A stretch of DNA of 64,000 nucleotides, taken from the NCBI RefSeq assembly GCF_012911815.1, contig NZ_JAATNW010000003.1, forward strand, positions 1 to 64,000, in the 5' to 3' direction. Of this stretch, positions 37,541-47,263 are shown in pieces. Within the stretch, counting starts at the first letter, position 1. Each line of letters opens with the position of its first letter. The stretch comes from Alteromonas ponticola. GTDB taxonomy: Bacteria; Pseudomonadota; Gammaproteobacteria; Enterobacterales; Alteromonadaceae. Position numbers and translations under genes: made by a program. The notes beneath the pieces were generated by a model. That model was given only the letters and a program-made list of their open reading frames with translations. It was not told the DNA's origin and did no database searches.

Positions 37541-38695
37541 ATGAAATGGATTAAAATTGTACTTCCGGTCGCCATACTCGCAATCGGTTTTGGTGGCATG
37601 CAGGCAATTAAAGCGACGGCTTCGGATGATGAAATCAAAGAAAAAGTCGACACCCGTCCATCGGTCACTATAGACAAGCTCAACACTGATTCGTATACGG
37701 TTGAGATTACTGCCTATGGTGAAGTTGCACCGCTTGAAAGCACTAATCTGGCTGCACAGGTCTCTGGTGAAGTGGTGTCGTGGAACAAACATTTCGTCAA
37801 CGGGGGGCTGGTCAAGCGCGGTGAAACCCTGTTCACCATCGAGAAAGATGCCTATGAAGCCGCGCTGTTGCTGGCAGAAGCTAATTTAAGCTCAGCGCAA
37901 GCGCAGCTTATCCAGGAGGAAGCGCAGGCACAGGTTGCCAAAAAGGAAGCCACTAAACTCGCCAGCGGTAACGTCAGTGATTTATACCTGCGTAAGCCGC
38001 AGATGCTTAGCGCTCAGGCGGCGGTAAAATCAGCTCAGGCACAACTTAAGCTTGCTCACCGCGATCTTGATAATTGCGAAGTCAAAGCACCCTATGATGC
38101 GCTGGTGGTTTCCCGCAATATCGGTGTAGGTGATTTTGTGAGTACAGGTACAATAGCAGCAACGCTTTACAGCATTGAGACAGCCGAAGTTACCTTTCCT
38201 GTGGCGGGTTTCGATCAGGCCTTTTTACCTGAGCAAATCATGGAACGTAAAGCAACAGTAAGTATTGGCGATAATAAGCAAACAGCACGAGAAGCCCTAC
38301 TGCACCGCGATACTGGCATTGTTGATCAGGCCACACGTATGGCACACCTGGTGGCCAGAATAGATGATCCATATGGGATTCGCACTCAGCAACGCCCTAT
38401 CAAGTTTGGTAGTTACGTGCAAGTCAATTTCTCCGGTAAAACCGTCGACAACGTTTACCGCATTCCTCAGGAACTGGTGACCAACAAAAAACTGTGGACC
38501 CTCGATGGCGAAGACAAACTCACCGCCAATCAGGTCGATGTGGTTCGTGAAGATGGCGGCTATTTCCTCATCCGGGGTAATTTCAACCAGGACCGGGTGG
38601 TAAAAACCTTACCAGAGTATCCACAGGAAGGCATGGAAGTTAAAGTGATTTCCAGCAATGGCGATATCGCTATGACCAGCGCAGCGCAACCTTGA
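37541..38695 (+). CDS. RND efflux periplasmic adaptor subunit
   Basis: 384 aa membrane-fusion protein. A hydrophobic N-terminal segment (about 6-24) precedes the lipoyl/barrel-sandwich halves (SGEVVSWNKHFVNGGLVKRGETLF, about 84-107, and LDNCEVKAPYDALVV, about 178-192), which flank an alpha-helical hairpin rich in Ala and Gln. The beta-barrel and membrane-proximal domains follow. It bridges the RND pump encoded 11 bp downstream to an outer-membrane channel that is not encoded here. Confidence 0.9.
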   Translation: MKWIKIVLPVAILAIGFGGMQAIKATASDDEIKEKVDTRPSVTIDKLNTDSYTVEITAYGEVAPLESTNLAAQVSGEVVSWNKHFVNGGLVKRGETLFTIEKDAYEAALLLAEANLSSAQAQLIQEEAQAQVAKKEATKLASGNVSDLYLRKPQMLSAQAAVKSAQAQLKLAHRDLDNCEVKAPYDALVVSRNIGVGDFVSTGTIAATLYSIETAEVTFPVAGFDQAFLPEQIMERKATVSIGDNKQTAREALLHRDTGIVDQATRMAHLVARIDDPYGIRTQQRPIKFGSYVQVNFSGKTVDNVYRIPQELVTNKKLWTLDGEDKLTANQVDVVREDGGYFLIRGNFNQDRVVKTLPEYPQEGMEVKVISSNGDIAMTSAAQP

Positions 38696-38706
38696 GGACG
38701 TAGCTC

Positions 38707-41700
38707 ATGAATGACAACTACGATACCCATAAGGGCATTATTGCCTGGTTTGCGCGCAACTCCGTTGCTGCCAACCTGCTCATGTTTTTCCTCATTGTCA
38801 TGGGGATTGTTGGCTATAACACCATTCAACGTCAGATGTTTCCCAACATCGAGATCAATTATATCGAGATATGGGCACAGTACCCTGGCGCGTCACCGCA
38901 GGAAATTGAAGAGAGTATTCTCATCAAAATTGAAGAATCGGTGAAAGACGTTACCGAAATTAAGAAAACCGTGTCGCGCGCTTTTCGCAATAGTGGTCGC
39001 GTAGTGTTTGAAGTCGACACTGGTGAAGAATTAAAAGATGTCATGGACAAGGTGAAGCTGCGGGTGGATAGCATCGCCACCTTCCCCGCTGGTATGGAGC
39101 CAGTCACCGTTTCACAGATTGAATTCAAACAAGATGTCATCGAAATGCCGCTGGTGGGTGATTTACCGCTGGATGAGCTTAAACAGCTGGCCAAAGAAGT
39201 TGAAGATGAATTACTGCAATTAGGCACTGTTTCATTGGTCGATATGGGCGCGCCGGATGATGAAATTGCGGTGGAAGTGCTGCCTGAGATGTTGCGTCGT
39301 TATAATCTCACCATTGATGATGTTACCCGCGCCATTAGCAGTTACTCCACCAATCTTTCAGCAGGTCAGATAAAAACCCAGGCCGGATTAATCTCGGTGC
39401 GGGTAGAAAATCAGTTCTACGATGGAAAAGAGTTCGAGTCGATTCCTATCAAAATCGGCGAAAATGGTTCGCGGGTTTTACTTTCCGATATCGCCACCGT
39501 AAAGGATGGTTTTACTGAAGGTGAACGTTACTTTAAATACAATGGCAAAAACGCCATTTACATGTCAGTTAAAGCCACCAAAACTCAGAACATGATCCCG
39601 GTCGCGGAGAATGTCAAAGCGTACATAGAGGAAAAAAACAAGACCTTACCCCACGGTGTCAGTCTGGAAGTGTTGGTTGATATGACATACTATCTTAACG
39701 CCCGCCTGGACATGATGCTTAAGAACCTGTTTCAGGGGTCGATTCTGGTGGCGTTGATGTTGACGCTTTTCTTGCGTTTCCGCCTGGCGTTCTGGGTCAT
39801 GATTGGATTACCTATCTGTTTTTTAGGTGCGGTCATGCTTATGCCTGTATTCGGTGTCAGTATCAATATTCTGTCCTTGTTCGCCTTTATTATGGTGCTG
39901 GGTATCGTGGTCGATGACGCGATTGTTATAGGAGAAAGCGCCTACACAGAAATAGAGCACAAAGGCGGCGGTATAGATAACGTTATCCGCGGTGCCAAGC
40001 GCGTGGCGACACCGGCCACCTTTGGTGTACTGACTACGATCGCGGTATTTGCACCTTTTACCTTAAGCAGTGGTCCGGACGGTGCGTTCTTCTACAACAT
40101 TGCCGTGGTGGTCATCTTGTGTCTGTTTTTCAGCTTAATCGAGTCCAAGCTTATTTTGCCCGCCCACATTGCGCACACTAACTTTAAACCAATCAAACCC
40201 GACAGTTGGCGTGCCAAATTCAACACCCGTTTTAACGGCATCATACATGGGCCATACCGCAGAACGGTTGAAAAAGCTCTAGAGTGGCGCTGGGCGGTGT
40301 TGATGATGTTTGTCGCTATGCTATTAATAAGTTTAGGCTTAATGGCTGCCAATTACGTACGTTTCGTACCACAACCTAAAGTACCGCATGATTTCCCCAG
40401 CGTCCGTATTGAGATGAACAGTAATGTTTCTGATACCGCGGTTATCGACGCCTTGCGCACGATTGAAAGCGTCATCTATAGCGAAGAGGAGAAAATCAAG
40501 CAGGAATATGGTACCGGCATGATTAAAGATCTTCTTGCGTTCAATCAGGAGCGTACTGAGGGTCGAATTGTAGTACCGCTGGTACACGAAGATAAGCGCC
40601 CGTTTGATACCTTTGAGCTGGCCCGTCGCTGGCGTGAAGCCATCCCTGAAATTCCCGGCATGAAGTCGTTCGTGGTACAGGATGACGTCAACGGAGGCGG
40701 TGAGGATGGTGAGTTTGGTTATCTCCTGTTCGGACCCGACATTCAAACGTTAAATGCAGCTGGTCGCCAGTTTATCAGTATGCTTCAGCAGCAAACGGGG
40801 CTGTTTGATGTCAGTTCAACCATCGACCCGGAAAGTAAAGAAGTACAGATGACGCTGTTGCCGGTAGCCTACGATTTGGGGATTACCTTATCTACTATCG
40901 CAAATCAGGTAGGTGCGGGGTTCTATGGGGGTGAAGCACAGCGGGTGATCCGTGACGGTGAAGAAGTGCGCGTAATGGTACGTTACCCCGAAATGACCCG
41001 CGCGCGTTTCGCTGACCTGAAATACACGGTTATCACCACCCCTTCGGGTAAAGAGGTCATGCTCGGTGACGTAGTAAGACTGGAAGAAAAACCGGGGATC
41101 AGCTACATACGCCGTGAAGGTGGCTATCGCAGTGTCTATGTCTGGGGCTCAATTGATGAAATTGCGATTGAACCTAACGAAGTGGTTGAACAAATCGACG
41201 ACAAGTTATTACCGCAGCTAAAAGAGCAGTTTCCCTCAGTAATGACGGAACTAGGCGGTGATATTGAAGAGCAACAGGCCCAGCAAAATGAGCAGATCCT
41301 GTTTTTTGTCGCGGCAATGATACTGGTTTATATTTTATTGGCGGTGCCTTTAAAGAGCTATGGCCAGCCGTTAATTATCATGTCGGTTATTCCATTTAGT
41401 TTAACTGGCGCCATCTGGGGTCACTTCCTGTTTGGCATGGATTTAAGCATGATGTCGACCTTCGGTCTTATCGCCGCCGCCGGGGTGGTGATTAATGATT
41501 CGTTGGTGATGACAGATTATGTTAATCAACGCCGCAAACAGGGCTATGCGATTCGTGAGGCGGTCGCTGAAGCTGGTGGTGCCAGGTTCAGAGCCATTAC
41601 GCTGACCTCGATCACTACCTTTGTAGGCGTGTTGCCCATCATGTTTGAAACCAGCTTACAGGCGGCCTTTGTTATTCCTATGGCCATAGCACTGGGCTTC

Positions 41701-41850
41701 TCGGTACTCTATGCCACTCTGGTGACTCTGATACTGGTGCCCTGTCTGTACCTAATCCTGATTGATTTAGGTGTGCCGTTCAGATGGATAGCGAATAAAA
41801 TTCGCAAGAAACCTGCAGAGCCGGATGCAGCCATCATTCATTCGAAATAA
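38707..41850 (+). CDS. RND family efflux transporter, inner-membrane subunit
   Basis: 1047 aa, the normal length for the AcrB/HAE superfamily. Twelve transmembrane helices are expected: TM1 about 15-35, a large periplasmic domain, TM2-6 about 335-540, a second periplasmic domain, and TM7-12 about 855-1030. The proton-relay region GIVVDDAIVIGE (helix 4) is intact. It acts with the adjacent adaptor to pump compounds out of the periplasm; the substrate is unknown. A strong terminator follows the stop. Confidence 0.92.
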   Translation: MNDNYDTHKGIIAWFARNSVAANLLMFFLIVMGIVGYNTIQRQMFPNIEINYIEIWAQYPGASPQEIEESILIKIEESVKDVTEIKKTVSRAFRNSGRVVFEVDTGEELKDVMDKVKLRVDSIATFPAGMEPVTVSQIEFKQDVIEMPLVGDLPLDELKQLAKEVEDELLQLGTVSLVDMGAPDDEIAVEVLPEMLRRYNLTIDDVTRAISSYSTNLSAGQIKTQAGLISVRVENQFYDGKEFESIPIKIGENGSRVLLSDIATVKDGFTEGERYFKYNGKNAIYMSVKATKTQNMIPVAENVKAYIEEKNKTLPHGVSLEVLVDMTYYLNARLDMMLKNLFQGSILVALMLTLFLRFRLAFWVMIGLPICFLGAVMLMPVFGVSINILSLFAFIMVLGIVVDDAIVIGESAYTEIEHKGGGIDNVIRGAKRVATPATFGVLTTIAVFAPFTLSSGPDGAFFYNIAVVVILCLFFSLIESKLILPAHIAHTNFKPIKPDSWRAKFNTRFNGIIHGPYRRTVEKALEWRWAVLMMFVAMLLISLGLMAANYVRFVPQPKVPHDFPSVRIEMNSNVSDTAVIDALRTIESVIYSEEEKIKQEYGTGMIKDLLAFNQERTEGRIVVPLVHEDKRPFDTFELARRWREAIPEIPGMKSFVVQDDVNGGGEDGEFGYLLFGPDIQTLNAAGRQFISMLQQQTGLFDVSSTIDPESKEVQMTLLPVAYDLGITLSTIANQVGAGFYGGEAQRVIRDGEEVRVMVRYPEMTRARFADLKYTVITTPSGKEVMLGDVVRLEEKPGISYIRREGGYRSVYVWGSIDEIAIEPNEVVEQIDDKLLPQLKEQFPSVMTELGGDIEEQQAQQNEQILFFVAAMILVYILLAVPLKSYGQPLIIMSVIPFSLTGAIWGHFLFGMDLSMMSTFGLIAAAGVVINDSLVMTDYVNQRRKQGYAIREAVAEAGGARFRAITLTSITTFVGVLPIMFETSLQAAFVIPMAIALGFSVLYATLVTLILVPCLYLILIDLGVPFRWIANKIRKKPAEPDAAIIHSK

Positions 41851-41856
41851 TTTATA

Positions 41857-41882
41857 GGGGCTTCTACAGCCCCTTTTCTTTT
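41857..41882 (+). terminator. Rho-independent terminator after the RND gene
   Basis: The stem GGGGCT (41857-41862) pairs with AGCCCC (41868-41873) over a 5-nt loop and is followed by TTTTCTTTT. It begins 6 bp after the transporter stop and ends just before the ribosome-binding site of the next gene. Confidence 0.85.
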
Positions 41883-41893
41883 AAGGAAGCTTT

Positions 41894-42373
41894 ATGACAC
41901 TTTTCATCCGACCAGCGACAGCCAATGACGCTATTTTAGTCCACCAGTTTATTACCGAGCTGGCGATTTACGAAAAAGCAGAAGATGAAGTCGAAGCCTC
42001 TGTTGATGATATTAAACGCTCGTTGTTTTCCGAAACTGCCACTGCCCATTGTGTCATTTGTGAAGACGATGAGATGCCAGTCGGGTTTGCCGTTTTCTTC
42101 TACAACTACTCGACCTGGCAAGGCAAAAACGGCGTGTACCTTGAAGATCTTTACGTGACTCCAGATGCCAGAGGAAAAGGTGCCGGCAAAGCACTACTGA
42201 AATATCTGGCTAAACATGCGGTAGATAATAATTGCGGCCGATTCGAATGGAGCGTGCTGGACTGGAACAAACCGGCCATAGATTTTTATGAATCGTTTGG
42301 AGCTAAAGCCAAAGACGAATGGCTGGGCTATCGACTGTCAGGTAAAGAGTTAATCGCCTTTGCAAAAAACTGA
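41894..42373 (+). CDS. GNAT family N-acetyltransferase
   Basis: 159 aa of the diamine (SpeG/SSAT-like) acetyltransferase branch. It shows IRPATANDAILVHQFI at the start, VYLEDLYVTPDARGKGAGKALL (about 82-103, with the acetyl-CoA loop RGKGAG) and the closing WNKPAIDFYESFGAK motif. The likely substrate is a small amine such as a polyamine, by family inference. An AAGGA ribosome-binding site precedes the ATG. It is convergent with ppiC. Confidence 0.88.
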   Translation: MTLFIRPATANDAILVHQFITELAIYEKAEDEVEASVDDIKRSLFSETATAHCVICEDDEMPVGFAVFFYNYSTWQGKNGVYLEDLYVTPDARGKGAGKALLKYLAKHAVDNNCGRFEWSVLDWNKPAIDFYESFGAKAKDEWLGYRLSGKELIAFAKN

Positions 42374-42417
42374 CAGTATTTAGTGTGTGCTGCGGATTCA
42401 TGAGCACTTCAAAAAAC

Positions 42418-42696
42418 CTAACTGCGATACACCGTCTTAATCAAATGAAAACCAAATTTGGTTTTGACCGGGCCATGCACTTCAAACAGGTTTTTTTTGA
42501 ATACAACATCGTCAAAGGCTTTGACCATATCTCCACGATTAAACTCTCCTAAATCCCCTCCGCGTTTGCGGGAGGGGCAGATAGAATGCTTTTTAGCCAA
42601 CTGCTGAAAGTTAGCGCCGTTGGCCAGTTGTTGTTTAAGGTTTTCAGCTTCTTCTTTTGTCTTTACCAGAATATGGTAGGCGCTGGCTCGTGGCAT
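42418..42696 (-). CDS. ppiC: Parvulin-type peptidyl-prolyl cis-trans isomerase
   Basis: 92 aa, a single stand-alone parvulin domain without a signal peptide, as in cytoplasmic PpiC. It has ASAYHILVKTKEEAENLKQQL at the start, the CPS-RKRGGDLGEF segment and FGFHLIKTVYR-type ending (TKFGFHLIKTVYRS). It helps proline isomerisation during folding. Confidence 0.93.
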   Translation of the reverse strand: MPRASAYHILVKTKEEAENLKQQLANGANFQQLAKKHSICPSRKRGGDLGEFNRGDMVKAFDDVVFKKNLFEVHGPVKTKFGFHLIKTVYRS

Positions 42697-42847
42697 GGAA
42701 TTCTCTTATAACTGCGGTTTTGTGAAGTATAAATGAATCGCCTTCCCCACCAAAGCAATACAACCACAATAAGGGCGTCGAAAGACTCAGGGCGTGAAGC
42801 GGACGAATGTGATCCCGTTAAAAGAAGCCGGTATACCCAGGCATTGT

Positions 42848-42930
42848 GTATTGGTTAGCAATACTTTTTTAAGCTTTATAATAACAGCGTGGGAGGTTGC
42901 GGCTTGCGCCGCAATTTCGCCTTTTTTTCA
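42848..42930 (+). terminator. Two tandem hairpins with T-runs on the plus strand
   Basis: The first is GTATTG (42848-42853) with CAATAC (42859-42864), followed by six T. The second is TTGCGGC (42897-42903) with GCCGCAA (42908-42914), followed by TTTCGCC and a T7 run. Both have the polarity of plus-strand terminators, yet the annotated genes on both sides (ppiC and the sulfatase) are on the minus strand. A TATAAT sits between them at 42877-42882. An unannotated plus-strand RNA may end here. Confidence 0.5.
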
Positions 42931-42959
42931 TTGGGATAAATGTTGAATAACTTTTTTTT

Positions 42960-44534
42960 CTACAGTCGATTTTTAAAATAGGTATCAAATTGAAGACCAA
43001 TTGGCGTACTTAACTCTCGTAACTCATCTTGCCTGAACATTTGTTTATCCCATTCCCAAAATAATTCTCTAAGTTGACCGGCTTCATCTGGCAGAACATC
43101 GATCAGGTTCTGGGTTTCATTTGGGTCATTCACAATATTAAAAAGGTATTCTCTTTTTATACCCGCCTGCAAATACTTATAATCACCTTTCCTGACAGCC
43201 CGCTGATCATAAAATCGCCAATAGAGTTCCCTTTGTTGAAATTGATCACCTGCCCCATCTTGGTTGGTGAGTAAAGGTACGACATCTAAGCCATCCATCC
43301 CAACTGTATCGGCATTAGCAACCTTTGCAGCGGTAAATCCAATGTCCAATGTCGAAACAGGTTCTGTTCTCACTTCTCCTTTTGGAAAGTTTTTAGGCCA
43401 ACTAACAATGAAAGGAACCTTAATTCCCCCTTCGGTCAGCATGCCTTTTTCTCCGGTGAGAGGCGTATTAACTGAGCCATCCCAAACGCCCCAATTGCCG
43501 TCATCCAAGGGCTCATCAGGCATCGAAATTCCAGTGGGTGCACCATTATCGCTGGTATACACAATTAACGTATTTTCTAAAAGACCGTGTTCTCTAAGTG
43601 CATCCTGAATTTGGCCGACACCACGATCAATGGCATACATCATAGCCAAACCGTAACGTCTGCGGGTTTTCATGTCACCACTAAAAAGCGCTAAATCTTC
43701 TTCTTTTGCTTCGAGCGGAACGTGGGGCCCAAATGGCGCAACGTAAAGAAAAAACGGCTCATCATGATGACGATGGATAAACTGAACCGCTGCTTTGCTG
43801 ACTAAGTCCAAGCGATACTCATTGTCCTCAACGTAGTCAGCTTTCGCATCTTTACCTTCCTTTGTAAAGTTTCGCCAATACCATTTGCGTGAACCTGCAA
43901 ATACGTCGTCAAAACCGCGGTTGTCAGGAAAATATTCTCTTCTAACCTCGAAGGGCACCTCTGTCGCCTTGAACGGAACGATGGAAGGGTAGTTTTGAGC
44001 TCCCCAGACATCAGAATTGTTATCAATATCAATATTCCACTTTCCTGCCATACCCGTAGCATACCCCGCACCTTTTAGTCTCTCTGCAATCGTAGTGACA
44101 CTTAAATCCATTGGTGTGAAGTAATTATTGTCAAGGCCGAATCGCTGTTGATATATCCCGGTTAACAAGCCTGCACGAGAAGGAGTGCACTGAGGGGCAG
44201 TAACATAACCATTTTCGAAACGCACGCCAGAAGCTGCTAACTCATCAATGTTGGGGGTAAGAATGTCACTGACAACGTTTTGCGCACCAACATCGGCATA
44301 CCCCTGATCGTCGGTGAAAATGACGATGATATTGGGTCTTTCATCGGCAACGCGATCCTGTTGCGGGTCCTCGTTCTCAGACGAACCGCAGGCGGTTAGG
44401 AAAAATGCGAGTACACTAAAGATTGAAAGGCGAAACAAACTGACAGGCAGTAAGTTAGCAAACACCAAATTACTGAGCAAACGACTAGTAAACAAACCGA
44501 ACTCCTTTTCCCTGAATAACCAATAATACCGCAA
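42960..44534 (-). CDS. Sulfatase (type I, formylglycine-dependent), predicted lipoprotein
   Basis: 524 aa. Residues 32-49 form a hydrophobic signal with lipobox LTAC (Cys49), so the protein is probably membrane-tethered. The long stretch before it suggests the true start may lie downstream of the ATG at 44534. The metal site begins IIVIFTDDQG (Asp75, Asp76), and the formylglycine motif is C116-TPSR (CxPxR). The C-terminal part ends with the typical GDYKYL...YLFNI segment. Marine relatives remove sulfate from algal polysaccharides. No carrageenase, agarase or maturase gene is adjacent. Confidence 0.9.
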   Translation of the reverse strand: MRYYWLFREKEFGLFTSRLLSNLVFANLLPVSLFRLSIFSVLAFFLTACGSSENEDPQQDRVADERPNIIVIFTDDQGYADVGAQNVVSDILTPNIDELAASGVRFENGYVTAPQCTPSRAGLLTGIYQQRFGLDNNYFTPMDLSVTTIAERLKGAGYATGMAGKWNIDIDNNSDVWGAQNYPSIVPFKATEVPFEVRREYFPDNRGFDDVFAGSRKWYWRNFTKEGKDAKADYVEDNEYRLDLVSKAAVQFIHRHHDEPFFLYVAPFGPHVPLEAKEEDLALFSGDMKTRRRYGLAMMYAIDRGVGQIQDALREHGLLENTLIVYTSDNGAPTGISMPDEPLDDGNWGVWDGSVNTPLTGEKGMLTEGGIKVPFIVSWPKNFPKGEVRTEPVSTLDIGFTAAKVANADTVGMDGLDVVPLLTNQDGAGDQFQQRELYWRFYDQRAVRKGDYKYLQAGIKREYLFNIVNDPNETQNLIDVLPDEAGQLRELFWEWDKQMFRQDELRELSTPIGLQFDTYFKNRL

Positions 44535-44739
44535 GCCCTGAGCTTATCTTAAACATCAGGTTACACTGATAAAAACTGCATTATTTTATCAGTATTGTGC
44601 CTAAGAAAAACACTTTTTATTCGACCCGCTCGAAAAATATTTTAACGCTTAATATTGGTTAAAAAGTGGCTTGATGCTACCGGCTTACCAGATAAGAGAC
44701 CAGCGCCACTGCTCCAGATAGTACTGATATTTAAACCTT

Positions 44740-45489
44740 TTAACTCATTCCTCTCAAGGACTTCGCCGGAACCATCCTCAAAACCCAGTGCATCCACGCC
44801 CAGGGCCATGCTGGGACATAAGTGTTGGCTTTCTCCTTTTCAATCGCTTTGACCAGGGCTTTACAGCCGGTTTCGGTATCCACGATAAACGGCACTTTTT
44901 CGACTTTTTCATTAATTTCGCTGCGAATAAACCCGGGGTGCACGCAACTCACTTTAATGGGTGTGTTCATCACATCAATGCGGATACCCTCACTCATGGA
45001 TGTTAATGCTGCTTTGGTGGCGGCATACACTGTCATCGCGCGACGGAAACCACGCACCGCACTGATTGAAGAAATGGTGACCAGGTGCCCGACATTTTGC
45101 TCGCGAAATATTTCCATGGCCGCCTCGGCTTGCGCCAGCGCGGCAACAAAGTTTGTTTCGGCTGTTTGTTTATTGGCATGAAAGTAACCTGTGCCTACCG
45201 ACGCCCCTTTGCCCATGCCCGCATTAATGATCATCCGATCCAGCTGCCCCATTTCCTGCTGAAATTCTCGGAACACGGTGAATACGTCGTCATGCTGATT
45301 AACGTCCAGCGATTTTATCGATACGGTGATGGCCGGGTTGATCTCCAGTAACGTTTTTTTAAGCTCTTCCAACCGCTCCATGCGGCGGGCGCACAATGCC
45401 AGATTTCTGCCTTTTTTAGCAAACTCGACGGCCATGCCTTTGCCGAGTCCAGAACTGGCACCTGTGATGAGGATATTTTTTCTTATCAT
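44740..45489 (-). CDS. SDR family oxidoreductase
   Basis: 249 aa short-chain dehydrogenase. It has the nucleotide-binding motif TGASSGLGKG (about 9-18), the NAG motif (INAGMG, about 88-93), catalytic Ser (TISSISAV) and YAATK (Tyr and Lys, about 153-157). The N-terminal CARRMERL suggests NADP(H) preference. It lies 11 bp after the histidine phosphatase gene and is probably the last gene of the LysR-linked operon. Confidence 0.9.
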   Translation of the reverse strand: MIRKNILITGASSGLGKGMAVEFAKKGRNLALCARRMERLEELKKTLLEINPAITVSIKSLDVNQHDDVFTVFREFQQEMGQLDRMIINAGMGKGASVGTGYFHANKQTAETNFVAALAQAEAAMEIFREQNVGHLVTISSISAVRGFRRAMTVYAATKAALTSMSEGIRIDVMNTPIKVSCVHPGFIRSEINEKVEKVPFIVDTETGCKALVKAIEKEKANTYVPAWPWAWMHWVLRMVPAKSLRGMS

Positions 45490-45500
45490 GTCAAACCCGA

Positions 45501-46196
45501 TTATGTATAGGTAATAAACCGCTTATCCGCGGTATTGGCAAAAACGCTGTGTTCATTAAGACTGGAAAGGGAAAGTTTGCGACTCTTACCGCGCACAATG
45601 AGCTTGGTGATGCCACCGTTCACCAACATCCAGTTGATTTTCATTAAGTCGGTCAGCGGTAAACCGAGAAGCTTGCAGGTAATCAGGCTAATGGGGCCCC
45701 CTGAGGTATACACCACCGACGCCTGATGCTCCGACTTGCGTACTACATCCAGACCTTCAAACACTCTGGCATTGAAGTAATCCCAGCTTTCAGAATACTC
45801 ATCATCATGTTCGCCCCTCATCCAGCGGTCCATTGCATTTGTGATCGCCTGCTTGAAAGCATCAATAGGATTGGGGTGGCTTCCTAATAATTCCTTGGTT
45901 GAAGCTGGTGTGGCCAGTCGCTCATCGTAACGGGCGAGAATTTCCCGATGATCATACTCGTTCCATTGCGGCATAACGTGTACATCGAGCCCTTCACCGT
46001 ATTCAGGTAAACTGTGCTCTGCGGTTTCCTGATGGCGTAGCAAATCGCCCCGGTATATCGCGTCTGGCACGACTTTCTGATAAGCCATTGCACGTCCCAC
46101 AAATGCGGCCTGCTCGATACCCAGATCAGATAACTTGTCGTAATCATCGGCATGAAAACTCGCCTGCCCGTGTCGGATCAAATAAATTGCTGCCAT
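45501..46196 (-). CDS. Histidine phosphatase family protein
   Basis: 231 aa from the ATG at 46196, which overlaps the stop of the kinase-like gene (TAATG); the longer open frame would hide the N-terminal strand. The catalytic motif is YLIRHGQAS (His9). A later SVVYTSGGPISL replaces the common second-His motif GH with GG, so the second catalytic histidine is not evident. The family includes phosphoglycerate mutases and small-molecule phosphatases. Lying between a kinase-like gene and an SDR, it may act on a phosphorylated intermediate or by-product. Confidence 0.85.
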   Translation of the reverse strand: MAAIYLIRHGQASFHADDYDKLSDLGIEQAAFVGRAMAYQKVVPDAIYRGDLLRHQETAEHSLPEYGEGLDVHVMPQWNEYDHREILARYDERLATPASTKELLGSHPNPIDAFKQAITNAMDRWMRGEHDDEYSESWDYFNARVFEGLDVVRKSEHQASVVYTSGGPISLITCKLLGLPLTDLMKINWMLVNGGITKLIVRGKSRKLSLSSLNEHSVFANTADKRFITYT

Positions 46197-47263
46197 TAGC
46201 CACCTCGCCGCTTGATTGCCTTTTTGCTCCGCCAAAGCAAATAATGTACGAAAATCCAAAACCGTTTGAACGCCGGATTTCCAGTCTGTCCATGATGATA
46301 ACGATAGTATATCTGCTGAACAATGGCGGCCAACCGAAACAATCCATACACTTCATAAAAGGTGAAATCATCACAGTCAATCTGGTTTTTAGACAGGTAG
46401 TAATCCACCACCTCTTTGCGGGTGAGCATGCCGGGTAAATGTGTCGGCTGTCTGCGTGTGGACTGGGCCAGAAAATCATCGTCAGCCTGCACCCAGTACG
46501 CCAGCGAATTTCCTAAATCCATGAGCGGATCGCCCAACGTGGCCAGTTCCCAGTCCAGCACGCCGGTAACGCGAGTGTAGTCATCCGGATCAAGCACCAG
46601 ATTGTCAAACCGGAAGTCATTGTGAGTTAGACATATGGTTTCATTCGCTGGCATGTTGTTTTCAAGCCAGCGCATGACAAACTTAGCCGAAGGCACATTC
46701 CAGGTTTTAGCATTTTGATAACGCTGACTCCAACCGGCGATCTGGCGTTCGATGTACCCTTCACCTTTGGCTAACTGATTTAATCCGGTTTGATGAATAT
46801 CAACCTGATGGAGCTGGATAAGACAGTCAATGACATTTTTGCACCACTGCGTGGTGCGTTGAGGCGACAACGCCACGCCTCTGGGCATGTGCTTGCGCGG
46901 TATAATGCCCACCAGCTTTTCCATTACATAAAAGTCGGTGCCCAGCACCGATTCATCTTCACACATTGCCAGCATTTCAGGCACGTAGGGATAAACCGGT
47001 TTTAACGCCTTTTGCAGGGTATATTCCCGTTGCATATTGTGGGCACCTTTGGCTTTGGTGCCTGCCGGTGCCCGTCGCAATATCAAAGCTCTATTGTCGT
47101 ACTCGAGACAATAGGTCCAGTTAGACGCCCCGCCACTATACTGGGTAACCGCAGGCTTTCCTTCCAGCGCATCGATATGTTGTTTGAGCCAGGTATCGAC
47201 CGCCGCAACATCGAGTTCTTCCCCTTGTCTGACCGCACCTGCCTTGTCAATAACGTCAGCCAT
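46196..47263 (-). CDS. APH-like phosphotransferase, ACAD10/11 kinase-domain type
   Basis: 355 aa. The fold is the aminoglycoside phosphotransferase family, with the catalytic loop LTHNDFRFDNLVL (about 205-217) and metal-site DWELATLGDPLMDLG (about 231-245). The N-terminal YSGGASNWTYCL and LRRAPAGTKAKGAHNMQREY segments resemble the kinase half of ACAD10/11 and LvaA. Those kinases phosphorylate the 4-hydroxyl of 4-hydroxyacyl-CoA. The acyl-CoA dehydrogenase two genes upstream would supply the other half of the reaction. It overlaps its neighbours on both sides. Confidence 0.85.
   Translation of the reverse strand: MADVIDKAGAVRQGEELDVAAVDTWLKQHIDALEGKPAVTQYSGGASNWTYCLEYDNRALILRRAPAGTKAKGAHNMQREYTLQKALKPVYPYVPEMLAMCEDESVLGTDFYVMEKLVGIIPRKHMPRGVALSPQRTTQWCKNVIDCLIQLHQVDIHQTGLNQLAKGEGYIERQIAGWSQRYQNAKTWNVPSAKFVMRWLENNMPANETICLTHNDFRFDNLVLDPDDYTRVTGVLDWELATLGDPLMDLGNSLAYWVQADDDFLAQSTRRQPTHLPGMLTRKEVVDYYLSKNQIDCDDFTFYEVYGLFRLAAIVQQIYYRYHHGQTGNPAFKRFWIFVHYLLWRSKKAIKRRGG

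Noticed and set aside
42960..44534. Sulfatase as part of an algal polysaccharide utilisation locus
   Set aside because: No other carbohydrate enzyme, TonB receptor or sulfatase maturase lies next to it; it stands alone.
45501..46259. Longer 252-aa form of the histidine phosphatase
   Set aside because: The extra 21 residues overlap the kinase-like gene and precede the conserved first strand; the ATG at 46196 overlaps the upstream stop and fits the family start.
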